NCBI GenBank assembly: GCA_945643635.1
Contig: CALZFC010000018.1
Span: 2,873,501-2,937,500, forward strand
DNA: 64,000 nt
Direction of reading: 5' to 3'
DNA from: Allodiplogaster sudhausi
Lineage: Eukaryota > Nematoda > Chromadorea > Rhabditida > Diplogasteridae
Shown here: positions 12,983 through 23,149 of the stretch, piece after piece
Position numbering within the stretch: the stretch's first letter is position 1
Layout of the letters: each line of letters starts with the position of its first letter
Program-made: the position numbers and the translations under genes
Notes under the pieces: model-generated
Database searches by the model: none
The model's input: only the letters and a program-made list of their open reading frames with translations
What the model was told of the DNA's origin: nothing

Positions 12983-13832
12983 CTGCAGAGAGAAAACAGG
13001 GAGCGATAGGCAGAGAGAGAAAGAAAGGAACAAGAAGAGAGATAGGGAAAGAGAGAGAAATATAAGACGAGAGATAGAGAGAGTGAAAGAGAGAGAAAGA
13101 GAGAGAGAGAGAGAGCGCAAACATTTTTTTGACGAGCAATAAAAAACATTCCGCTCATGTTTCACTGCTCTCGTGTGCCTTAAGTGCCCTGAACAAATTA
13201 AGTCATCAGAAATTCGTTTTATAAAGGGGAGGGAATGAAAAAGTTTCAAACGCGCCAAGCTTTGGCCGATTCTGTTTTAAATGTTAATAGGTTTTACGTC
13301 TAATATCGGTATGCGGATCGCCACGCTGGTACATTTCTTTTTGTTCCAAAACCGCGTGACGTCAAAAGTATCTTTTTTTTATTGTAGTTCTCACGGAATC
13401 GCGACAATATTTTACTTTGAGCAGATATTTTCCTACATCATCTTGTTCGAAGAAAGAAAGAAACCGTTGGCCTTTTTAAGTGCTTGACTCCAATTCGTAA
13501 TTCAGAGAACAGGTGATTCGGGATATTCACAACCCCCCTCCCGGAAATGAGCCTGCTCTTGAGATGGCAAGGAGAATTCGTCTTTGTTTAGCGAGAGAGA
13601 GAGAGAGAGAGATTACTTTATCTTGGCCATGCAGGGGTCTCGAATGTCAGGAGGGGTTGTTTAGAAGTCGGAGAAGCAGAGGGAGAGGGAGGGTGAGAAT
13701 GAAAGAGAGATGTGTAGTAAGAGAAGTAGAGAAATACAGGAAGAGAATGATAAAGATAGAGAGTGAGTGATAGAGAGAGAGATAGAGAGAGAGTGATGGA
13801 GATAGAGAGAGAAATGCAGAGAAATATTGTAC

Positions 13833-13905
13833 CCGGTGGTCTAACGGATAGCCGCGAACGGATCTGACCGAGGAAGTTCGAGCTTGGAATGAGAGTAACC
13901 TGAGA
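13833..13905 (+). repeat. tRNA-like sequence, possible SINE or tRNA pseudogene
   Basis: The sequence has an A-box-like element (TGGTCTAACGGATAG at about 13838-13852) and, about 45 bases further on, a B-box-like GTTCGAGCTT. That spacing fits a pol III internal promoter. The 5' and 3' ends do not pair into an acceptor stem, so a functional tRNA is unlikely. A tRNA-derived SINE head or a decayed tRNA copy fits better. Confidence 0.35.
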
Positions 13906-14929
13906 AGGGTTGAAGATGGAAGAGGTGAGGCCGTCCAAGAGAGTCATTCTCAGATGGGTCGGAAAGCGAAGGGAGGAAAAGAGAAGAGAGAAAACAAAAG
14001 AGTAGCAGGCAAAATCGTTCCAAGAGATCATTTCAGCTCAATTTTACTTTCTCTTGAAAGTATTTATTTTGAGCTTCACCTGTTCAGGTGACTTTGACTT
14101 TCTGCAGCTTTGTTGCAAGCTTCACGAATATCACTATTATTTTTCATTATAATTTTTTCATAATTCTTTAAGGCTAATTTCTTGAAATACTTGATTTCCT
14201 AGCCAAAAATTTGGAGGCATTTTGGAAGAAGTTTTGGGACGTTTCTTTCTTTCCTGGCTCGTTGCACGGCTCATCTCTTCCCTCACTGCTGCTGCTGCTT
14301 TCTAATGCGCATATTCTATCGCTCACTCTCTGATTCATCCCCCCCCCCCCCCCGGCTGCATTCCATGCGCAATTGTCGCTTTCTTTCTTCCGCAATATCC
14401 GATATTCCTTCATTGTGCTCTCTCTTTCTCTCCCTCTTTCTCTTTCTCACCACTCTCTCTCCCTCTTTATCCCCCTCTCTCTCTCTGTCTCTTTCTCATT
14501 AGCTCGCGCTCTCTCTCTCCCTCTCTGTCTGCTCATTCCTTCTCTTTCTCTCTCTCTTTTCTCACTCTCTCTCTCTCTCTGAACATCTCATTTATCTTCT
14601 CCTCTTCCTCCCTGCCGTGCATACTTCTCTAATGCACACAAACACAGAGAAGCAGCAGACACCGGCCCTCTTTCCACTTATTACTTTATATATAAAGAGA
14701 GTGTGGTAAAGGTGAAGAGAGTCAAGAGATGTCGTATTTTTCAGTAGAGAGTGCAGGGATATGAGAGAGCACGGAAAGAAAAAGACAGATAAGAGAAAGT
14801 AGAGACATCGACAGCATCTTCTCATCGAAGAGGCCAAGCGAACTTATTGAGAACATTTTAATTTCCTTCTTTTTTAAATGTTTTTTTTTCATATAGTACA
14901 TTGCTGTTCATTCCAAGTGCACTTTCTGG

Positions 14930-14971
14930 TTCCGTTCTCCAAATCGATCGGAATCGATTTGGAGAACGGAA
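14930..14971. repeat. Perfect 19-bp inverted repeat (hairpin)
   Basis: The two 19-base arms (TTCCGTTCTCCAAATCGAT and its exact complement) are separated by a 4-base loop. The sequence is not microsatellite and contains AATCGATT-type palindromes. It may be a stable RNA or DNA hairpin, a tiny MITE relic or a protein-binding palindrome. No open frame uses it. Confidence 0.8.
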
Positions 14972-16589
14972 TTTTAATTTCTAGCTTTATCAGCAAGAAA
15001 AAAGATTTGACAGTTCTCAATCTGCAATTTTATTAATGTCAACTGTTATGAAAAGAATTATTTGCTGGACTCATATAATTTATCGCTGAACATTGTTAGT
15101 CGAGCCTATTACGTAGAGATATTTGCATAGGCGTTACAGTACCAAGACAGTTGCTTACAATGAGATGGTCACGCCCCTGATCGAGAGTGGGCGGTGTGTT
15201 CCAGTGATAGGCTACCGTACCGCACTAGAAAAGAACCAGGAGCGCTCGATTGTTTGTCGCCTTCTTTCTATTCGTGGGGTAGTCACGTTTTCCTATTTGG
15301 ACGTATAACAACAGTAAAATGAGGGGGAGATGGAGCGAGAAAGTGAGAGAGAGAGAACAGAGAGAGAGAAAGAGAGAGAGAGAGAAGAGTGTGAGAGAGA
15401 GAGCGAAGAAAAGAGAAGAGATATAAAAATGTGTTGGTTCTTTTTTCCCCCGCTGTTCCGCACACATCCTTTCGGCGATAATCTGCACGGGCGATCAGCA
15501 TCGTTCATTTCCACCTTCGCATTCGAGTCCCGGGAGAAATGCCCCTGGTAAGAGAGAAAGAGAGAAAGAGAGAAAGAGAGAAAGAGGGAAAGAGAAAGAG
15601 AGAAAAAGAAAGAGAGAAAGGGAGAAAGAGAGATAGAGAGAAAAAGAGAAGGAGAGAAAGAAAAGGACAGAGAGAGAAAGAGCGAGAGAGTAGAGAAGAG
15701 GAAGATGCATTATTCCATGATACGGAGAGCCCAGCTAAATACGCTACTCGACAACGATGCACTGCGTTGATTCGTTCCCTGGAGAACGTCACAAGGAGGA
15801 GGAGGGAGGGAGAGAGAAGAGAGGAGAGAGATCAAGAAAGGCGAGAGAGAAAACTGGAAAAGCACCGGGAAAAGCAAGCAAGAAAGTATATATCGACAAA
15901 ACTACTCTTGAGCGCCGGCAGAAGCAGAAGCCAGCCATCGTGAAAAGCAGCAAGAGAAGCAGCATATCTAGAGCCATATCCAGAGATCTGATGGCTTCTT
16001 TCAAAAAGGAAGAGAAGAGAGAGAAATAGGGAGAGAGATTAAAGGGAGAGAGAGAGAGAGAGATTAAAGAGAGAGAGGGGGAAGGCAGTGGCTGGAGAAC
16101 TTGAAAAGCTGCGTAAAATTCGGTTTTAACAGACACACCGCCCTGCCTCTTTTAGCTTACATCAGCATCATCTCCTTTTTCATCTTCTTTCAAGTTGAAC
16201 CCCAGGTCTCCCTTGCAAACTTTTCGTGTTCGTCTTCAGCCTGAGCACATTTCTGATCTCGACTTATTATAAACATTCTTGAAGCCCTAAACTTGCCGAC
16301 GAATATTGCATTTTAACTCCTCGTAAACTTCTAAAAAAATTCTAGTATTTTTCATGAACTTTATTAGGGCAATCACTGTTAAAGGAGGCCTATCACTGAA
16401 AAATTATCTGGGATTTAAAATTGCCGCAGCCCTTTGCATTGTTCCTGCAACCGGCAATTCGAATCTTCATTTGTCAGTAATTCAGAGCGTCGTCCATAAT
16501 GCGGCCGCTGTGCGAAATCGATGTAATTCATGGATCATTCTTTGGAAGATTATCTGAAAGATTCTGGATTATGTTTGTGAACTAGGTGG

Positions 16590-17440
16590 ATATATGACGG
16601 TGCCAACTAAAAAATCCGCGTTTTTTGAGTTTTGACGTGTTTTGTGGGATTTTTGCAGCGTCTGCAAAAATATACATGTACTAAATTGCAGTTTTTTTCG
16701 ATCAACTTTATACGCGTATAAAAGTATGCAGAAACTCTAGCGAAATATGAGCACAAAAGTACGTGTATAAAAGAGCTCAAAAACAGACCATAAAACTAGG
16801 CAAAAATATACGCGTACAAAAATGTGCAGAAAATATGAGCACGAAAGTACATGTACAAAAGTGCTACGAGTTTTTGAGCAAAAAAGGACGCGTACAAAAG
16901 TGCCCAGTATTTTTGAGCTAAAAAGTACGCGTACAAAAGTGCCCAGTATTTTTGAGCAAAAAAGTACGCGTACAAAGGTGCTCAAAATTTTTGTGCACAA
17001 AACCACGTGTACAAAAGTGCTCAAAATTTTTGGGTAAAAAAGGACGCGTATAAAAGTGCTCAAAATGCTTGTGCTCAAAAACACGTGTACAAAGGGCTAA
17101 AATGTTTTGGGGAAAAAAAGTAGCGTATAAAATAGCTCAAAATGATTTTGGGGAAAAACCCAGATGCTACTTTTTAATGAGCTGGAATGAAAAATATTGT
17201 CAAAAAAGTATACATCGAAAACTAAATTAAATTTACAGGGATAAGAAAAATAAGCTACTGAAAATGCATTAAATATGTCGTACGAATGGTGCATGAGAGA
17301 GTATTAGTAAAAATTTTACAAGGCTAAAAGAACTATATGACTCGACCGATCCCGATCACATGATCTATTCCGTCCTTTCGCGAATGCGCCTGGCCCTGCG
17401 AAGCTCGCTGCTAGCAGAGTTACGAAGCAGTCTGTCGATT
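16590..17440 (+). repeat. Left inverted arm of the composite element
   Basis: The arm runs from the terminal ATGACGGTGCCAAC through minisatellite units to the block around 17340-17440. The last part matches the complement of 21610-21730 with visible divergence, for example in GATCACATGATCTA flanks and GCTCGCTGCTAGCAGAGTTA against a diverged complement. Divergence grows inward, while the outer about 90 bases are almost identical between arms. Confidence 0.75.
16735..17110 (+). repeat. 39-bp minisatellite, left arm
   Basis: About nine degenerate units resemble CAAAAGTACGCGTACAAAAGTGCTCAAAATTTTTGAG. Each unit centres on a palindrome of the type GTACGCGTAC or GTACACGTAC, plus a second inverted motif (CTCAAAATTTTTGAG). 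Because 39 is divisible by 3, several units stay open in one frame (KSTRTKV motif). This is a by-product of unit length rather than evidence of a protein. Confidence 0.8.
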
Positions 17441-18599
17441 CGGACGAGTTTCGGTTGGAGTGGCCACACTTTCCGAGCTGCTCGCCAAGAACTCTCCGAA
17501 CTTGAAAAAACGTAAAATTAAAAAAAATAACGCTGGGAGAGAATCTAATCTTAGCTACAACAATATAACTACATAATGTAGTCGGAAGACAGGGCGGGCG
17601 AGGGTGGACTATTTTTGTGATTACTGTGACATGATTAAAATATGCTCTCTATTCTATGGACAGTCGTGTTATATATCCAATATAGGGACAATTTAAATGC
17701 ATCGACAGGTTACATTCTACATTATTCATTCAATCTTAGTACATAACCCAATACCGCTACCCCGATACCGTAACCAAATACCTTAACCCCGATACTATAA
17801 CCCGGATACCGTACCATAGACTTGTGAGGGCGTGACTCTGCTGACAGTGCCTTTAGAGAACGAGGGCGTCATGCAGCATGGTTGGCTTGCCTTTTGCGGC
17901 GCAAGTCTGTCGCCCTGAAAAGATTTTTCAATGAAGAAAGAAAGCAAAATTGTAGTAAATAAGAATACTCTGACAAGGAAATGAAAAAAATTATGATAAG
18001 GAAACCGTGGAGATCATAAAAAGCAATAGTTAATAAAAATAAAATAAGGGGAGAGAGGGAGAGGGCAGAAGCCCTAACCTAAACTTGGCCAGGAGCTGTG
18101 ACTCGAGGGATGCGCGCAGAGGGGCGTGTTGAGGAGGTCGAGCAGGCCGACTCGGGGGCCATCACCAGAGGAGATCACTGCAACTTGCTCATGGTTAAAT
18201 GGTGCCATCTATATTACGTACACACCCCCCCCCCCTTTTGGCATTTCCGGGAGCCATTCTCCACCCAGATTTGATGGATGCACACAACAGAATTGAGAAA
18301 CTACAGAGCGAGTGAAGGGGATTTATTCTGAATTTCCCCTATCCAACTTACAATACTCTAGATAAAAGATAAAAAAGCAATGCTTTGCAATGTCGCATGC
18401 ATTCATTAATCATGAATCTTTAATTCAAATGTCGTCAATTTGGAGAAGCGACTTTTCCAACCACTACTATATAAATAGCCTTACGCGCAAAGTAAACCAT
18501 CGTGTGCGGAAAAGAAAAAAAAAGACTTATTGTTAGCATCGATGGATGTATTTACAAGCCAAAAAAGAAGAGAAATTCAAAATAAAATCACAATGAAAC
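17441..18599. other. Element body, no gene recognised
   Basis: The sequence is AT-rich and unique, with a C11 run at about 18225-18235. A GC-richer patch at 18085-18170 has, on the minus strand, an exon-like look (GCAG acceptor and a GTTTAG donor), but I could not confirm a frame or partner. CT/GA tracts are nearly absent here, in contrast to the flanks. Confidence 0.55.
17738..17815 (+). repeat. Short tandem repeat, about 14-bp unit
   Basis: About five imperfect copies of ACCCCGATACCGTA follow each other with small changes. They lie inside the body of the composite element. No coding meaning is apparent. Confidence 0.7.
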
Positions 18600-18686
18600 C
18601 TTCTGCTGCGCCACTTTCTCTTCATCCTCCTGAAGCTGTTTCCGCACGCCAGCCAAGATCTTGAACGAGAGATCACCAGGTACGAA
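18600..18686 (-). pseudogene. Exon-like captured fragment, minus strand
   Basis: On the minus strand CTTTCAG precedes 29 open codons starting FVPGDLSFKILAGVRKQLQE and ending EKVAQQK, then AAG|GTTTCA. The phase is 0 at both ends. The composition is amphipathic and conserved-looking, typical of a real host exon. I do not recognise the source gene. It lies opposite in orientation to the KH fragment in the same element, so it probably derives from a second host gene. Confidence 0.4.
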
Positions 18687-19363
18687 CTGAAAGTCATAGT
18701 CATAGAAATGAAGGGCGCAAATAAAAAAGAGAGCAATATGATTTAGACGAAAAATATAGAAGGAAAATTTTTTTTCTTAGAACTTTCTGAAAAATAACTG
18801 CCGAGTATCCCTCATTATAAAAAGGTTTTGAATAAAAAAAATGATATTGTTCTAACCAATTATGTGTGGTTCGAAAAATTTGAAATTTAAAGTGACTTCT
18901 AACCCACAATAACTAGAATAAATGCGAAAACAACTTCAAGTTTAGCACGTTTAGCAAGTCACACGATGGTAAGAAATAGAAACCAAAACTCCAAAAGCTT
19001 CAATTTGTTCAAGAGAATAATTCTAACGAGGAAAACAATCTCTACTTTTGCCCGGGGATATGACCTAATCATAAATCATAAAACGAAGGCAATAAAACAA
19101 AACAAATATCAAAGAGTATGCCAAAACCTCCAAGTGGAGCGTCGGGCTGGTCGCGCCAGGATGTCGCGGCGTCGATGTTGGCAGGGGAGGGGGCGCCGAG
19201 CGTCTAACGTCTCTTAAAGTGTATAGTTATTATACAAATAACAGATCAAGAAAAACGAAAAAGCATAAACAATATCTTGAACCCGGAATCTCCCCTAGCA
19301 CTGAATGGCTTCATTTGCCATTTATTAAAGCTGCGACGCGACCGCAACGCGTGCTAGCAGTTA

Positions 19364-19586
19364 ATATTTTGCACGGTGCATACTGCATAGTGCACGTAAT
19401 TAAGGAGTGATGACTTGCACGGTACATTATATTTCATTATTTGTAAGTAATTTTAAATTTTTGCACGGTTCACGCGATTTAAAATTACGTGAACCGTGCA
19501 AATAATCACTAATGGTCGCCGGGCAATTAATCACCATGTCATTAGGTGCGCCGTACTGCATCATGCACCGTGCAAAAAATTAACTG
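19364..19586. mobile_element. Nested MITE-like palindrome with GCACGGT termini
   Basis: The left end (TTTTGCACGGTGCATACTGCA) is inverted at the right end (TGCATCATGCACCGTGCAAAA), enclosing about 220 bp. A second inverted pair inside (TGCACGGTTCACG and CGTGAACCGTGCA at about 19462-19501) forms a 13-bp stem. With no coding capacity, the layout is that of a small non-autonomous element inserted into, or carried by, the larger one. Confidence 0.6.
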
Positions 19587-21119
19587 TCGCATTTCGAAAT
19601 TCCTCGGTAAAGCTGTGGCTTTTGTTTTCGTGGATTGCTGTTAGGTTTTCTGCAAGTATTCTTTCCATTTATGTAATATTTTACGACGACTATTTGCTTC
19701 TATGTTTTTCTTTCGATTGTAGTTCTGCCATCCTCGCAACGGCATCGAAATGAAGCACCAGGGCGGCAACGACTAGAGGCGCCAGGGTCAATGCCGTCTC
19801 CAACGGTTAGAAATTACTTTTTAGGTTAATTTTTATTTGTTTAATTGTGGGGTACTCGAATTGTTCTGTTTTATTTGAAAGTGGCGTAGGCATTTTGTTC
19901 TTATTTAAGTTTGTTTTTCATTGGAATGAAATGAGTAGTTATTTAGAATAAAAATCAAGGCAATCTGTCAGATTATTTTCCAGTAGCTTATTATTTTCCA
20001 TTTTGTTTAAAACGGGGTAGGTATTTTGATTTTCTTTAACTTGGTTTCACATAATATTAAAATCTAGCAGTTTTTTAATGATAAAATCAAGGTAATCTTT
20101 CTTAAAGGTTTATTTGATAATGCATTTTTTTTGGGAATAGTTTTAACCAGATTTTTCTTTTAGTCTATTAATGTTGGAGCGAAACGTTTGTTTTCCTTAT
20201 TCGGCTATGGATATTGAATTATGGGGAATCGCGTGAATCTTTTTTATTGTTTATTAATGAAATCAACGGTTGGATATTCAACCTTTTTAACGTTAAATTT
20301 CCAGTTCAAGAAAAGGGGTTCATTTAATTTTTTTCATAATTGCGCATCAACACCAACCATGGGAATGGTCTTCTCCATCCGGGATGTAATTGATGTTTAG
20401 AAAAGCTCGCCTTGTTTCACCGAGCAACTTGAGAAGCCCTCTCATAAAATGGAGGTGGATTTAAGTTTAGCGAGAAATTTTATAGAGGTGATTGCGATTT
20501 GTTGAACATGTTGGAGGAGTGGCCATATATTCTCCTATGTACCTAGCCTTTGAGGTGAGCGTATTCTCCATCTCATCAAATTCTTCTGATGCGAGCAGCG
20601 GTTGACCCTGCCTTGTATCGATTGCCACCGTCTGTCTCTCTCTCTCTCTCTCTGTCTGCCTTACTTTCTCTCTGCCTCTCTCCCCATCCTACGCTCTCTA
20701 ACCCTTGCCCCTAACCGCTCTTTCTTCCTCCATCTACCATCTCTGCTTTGCCTCTCGTTTCTATGTGTTCCTAGCTTTACATAAGTACGGTAGCATAAGT
20801 TTGTGATGGTGCGCAATGGTTTAGCATAGTTAGAGAGCAAAGAATTAAAATGGAATAGCGACGAATCTTCAGAATCTAGCAAAGCAGTGTTAAGAGGGGC
20901 TTTTACCACGTGGTCGCTTTTGCGAGAAATTCTAAGCATATCCCCCCTGTTCACTTCTACTCGGTGGTGTCCCCTTGAATCCCTTTATTTATTTAAAAAA
21001 AAGCATAATTTAAAAATGAAACACTGAAATAAAAATGATTGTTGTTGGAAGATAGGGAAATATTTATAACTAAAGAAATATTAGATAGTTGAAAGGGTTG
21101 AAATGGGAGTTTATCTCAG
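19587..21119. other. Element body, AT-rich, no gene recognised
   Basis: The DNA is AT-rich and unique, with TTTTTAATT-type sequence and one short CT tract at 20636-20655. A short GC-richer patch at 19740-19810 and another at 20590-20640 could be exon remnants, but no frame holds. I see no transposase motif in any frame. Confidence 0.5.
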
Positions 21120-21650
21120 GGCTCGAAGGGCCGTGATGGTGACGATGGCGGCAAGGAGGAGGCACGCATGCTCGTGCACCAGTCGCACGCCGGAACACTC
21201 ATCGGACGAGGCGGATAGAAGATTAAGGAGCTACGCGAGTCCACCAGGGTCAACATCAAGGTTAGAGCGAGATGGAGAAGATGGGATTGCAAGGGGATAG
21301 ACAGAAAGGGAGCGAGGAAATGGGGGTAGGAAAGCAGGAGTATTAGAAAGGGAGAGAGAGAAAAAGGAAAGTATGAGAACATAGTGGTGAAGAAGAAGGG
21401 CTAGGAAACCTGCAGTTTGCAGCAACAAAGGTGGGTAGAAAAAAGGAATTATAGTCCGGATGTTTAGGGATCCAACGAAAAAGAAGGAGAAAGGAAATAC
21501 ACAAAATGTTAATACGGAGTAATGAAAGATAACTTGCAGGTCTTCTCCAACTGCGCACCGTCGACGGGCCGCGTTGTTCTGCTAAGCGGAGACGATAACG
21601 CCATTGCTAGAGGCTGCTTCCTAACCCCGCAAGCAGCGAGTTCGGCTTAG
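21120..21650 (+). pseudogene. hnRNP K-like KH-domain fragment, two exons, in-frame stop
   Basis: Exon 1 (21120-21260, after TTATCTCAG) encodes an acidic Gly-rich lead and then ARMLVHQSHAGTLIGRGG, a stop (TAG 21216-21218), and KIKELRESTRVNIK before AAG|GTTAGA. Exon 2 (21540 on, after CTTGCAG) continues VFSNCAPSTGRVVLLSGDD. This is the KH fold in the form seen in hnRNP K: the I-G-x-G-G loop followed by K-I-K-E-L-R and then the S-T-x-R-V-V strand. The stop replaces the residue just after the GxGG loop. After about 25 residues exon 2 runs into right-arm sequence and ends at TAG 21648-21650. The intron and splice sites are kept, so the fragment was taken as genomic DNA, not as a retrocopy. A recoded or edited stop is possible but less likely. 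Confidence 0.7.
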
Positions 21651-22449
21651 CCAGGCCCTCTCGCCAACGGACTAAGTAGATCATGTGATCGGGGGCCAAG
21701 ATGGGCGAGTGATATAGTTCTTTTGATGTTGTTTATTTTGCTAATACCTTCTCATGTACCATTAGTCAGTTAATCTGCTACACATTTATTGAATTGTCAG
21801 GTGCTTCTCTTGCTGTTATTGTGAATTCTATTTTCGAAGTATATGTTTAGCGCCATTTTTCATTCCAGCTCGTTAAAAAGTAGCAACTGGGTTCTCCCCC
21901 AAATTTTTGAACTTTTATATGCGTCCTTTTTGACCCAAAAATTTTGAGCACTTTTGTACGCGTACTTTTTTGTGCAAAAATTTTGAGCACTTTCGTACGC
22001 GTACTTTTTTGTGCAAAAATTTTGAGCACTTTTGTACGCGTCCTTTTTTGTGCAAAAATTTTAAGCACTTTTGTACGCGTCCTTTTTTGCTCAAAACTTC
22101 TGAGCACTTTTCTACGTGTACTTTTTTGCTCAAAAATACTGAGCACTTTTGTACGCGTCCTTTTTTGCTCAAAATTCTTGAGCATTTATATACACGTATT
22201 TTCCTGCTCAATTTTTTTTGCACACTATTGTACGCGTATATTCGTGCTCATATTTCAGAATATTTTCTGTGAACGTTTGTACGCGTATATTTATGCGCAT
22301 TTTTATTTGCTCACGTTTGTACGCGTATAAAGTTGAACAAAAAAATATGCAGTTTAGTACATGTATATTTTTGCAGACGCTGCAAAAATCCCACAAAACA
22401 CGTCAAAACTCAAAAAAACGCGGATTTTTTAGTTGGCACCGTCATATAT
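21610..22449 (-). repeat. Right inverted arm of the composite element
   Basis: This is the inverse of the left arm: GATCACATGATC block at about 21680, minisatellite at 21905-22340, then the GCAGACGCTGCAAAAATCCC block and the terminal GTTGGCACCGTC. Confidence 0.75.
21905..22340 (-). repeat. 39-bp minisatellite, right arm
   Basis: About ten units of the same 39-bp repeat lie in inverse orientation, each with a GTACGCGTAC or GTACGCGTCC core followed by TTTTTTG and TGAGCAC. Both strands stay open over about 100 codons because unit length is a multiple of three. Confidence 0.8.
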
Positions 22450-23105
22450 AATCTCTCCATTCATAAAGATCAGTTCCGCGTTCCGACGCCCCCCCCCTTC
22501 AATATATTTTTATACATATCATCGGCTAAACCTTGAAAAGATCCTGGGAGCAACCCGGACCTCTTGCACTGGAAGTGTTGCTTCCTTGTGTCGGGAGCAG
22601 TACTTCCGTCTGGAATTTAGGAGAAAAGAGATGTAGAGAGAGAGAAAGAGAGAAAGGGAGAGAGAGAAAGAGAGAGAGTTAGAGACTGAGAGAAGGTGTA
22701 AAAAGCACATGGGGAGATAGAAATACCTTGAGAGTAACAGGGAACCAAAATGTGTTTTGGGCGGTATTGAGTGGAGAGAACGAGAGAGAAAGAAAGGAGA
22801 GAGAGCGAGATAGAGAGAGAGAGGGCGAGATAGAGAGAAAGAGCGAGGTAGAGAGAGAGAGAGTCTCTCTCTCTCTAAGAAAACGTGAGAAGGCAAAGAA
22901 TGTGTCTAACTCTAAGGGAGGAATAAGATGAAGCTGACGAAGAAGGGTCCAGCCATTTCATTCTGACTTTTTGCGCGCGCCACTCTTTTCTTGACGTGGA
23001 CTCGCTTCGAATTGCCCGAGACGCTGTGTGGCGAGGGCATAAATTCACTTTGCACACGCTTAAAATCTGTTTCTATCGGTCTGCTTCTCTCGCCTCTCTC
23101 TCTCA

Positions 23106-23149
<44 letters not shown>

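Larger units (their letters stand above)
12983..16589. repeat. GA/CT tracts and unique DNA up to the mobile element
   Basis: GA tracts lie at about 13065-13120, 13590-13610, 13770-13815, 15330-15400, 15550-15690 and 16020-16080. CT tracts lie at 14418-14580. A C15 homopolymer is at about 14340-14354. Unique DNA occupies 13130-13560, 14040-14400, 14590-15300 and 16080-16589. A segment ending at 15548 has a good donor (CCCTG|GTAAGA), and 15700-15800 is an open non-repetitive frame. I cannot assign either. Confidence 0.65.
16590..22449. mobile_element. Composite fold-back-type DNA element with long inverted arms and captured exons
   Basis: The first bases (from ATATATGACGGTGCCAACTA at 16590) are repeated in exact inverse at the right end (to about 22449). 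The match continues through the GTTTTGTGGGATTTTTGCAGC block, a 39-bp minisatellite, a GATCACATGATCTA block and a GCTCGCTGC block, giving arms of about 800-850 bp. The termini lie within TATATA, consistent with a TA or TATA target duplication. The body of about 4.2 kb has no recognisable transposase. It carries an hnRNP K-like KH gene fragment, another exon-like piece and a nested MITE. It is a non-autonomous fold-back or captured-gene element by structure. The superfamily is unknown to me. Confidence 0.75.

Noticed and set aside
13833..13905. Functional tRNA gene
   Set aside because: Box-like motifs are present but the ends cannot form an acceptor stem and the anticodon arm is not evident.
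16735..17110. CRISPR-like array
   Set aside because: Units are adjacent, degenerate and without unique spacers, and the genome is eukaryotic.
21944..22330. 128-codon frame with KILSTFVRVLFCA-type repeats
   Set aside because: It is the 39-bp minisatellite read in one of several open frames. The unit length is a multiple of three, which explains the openness.
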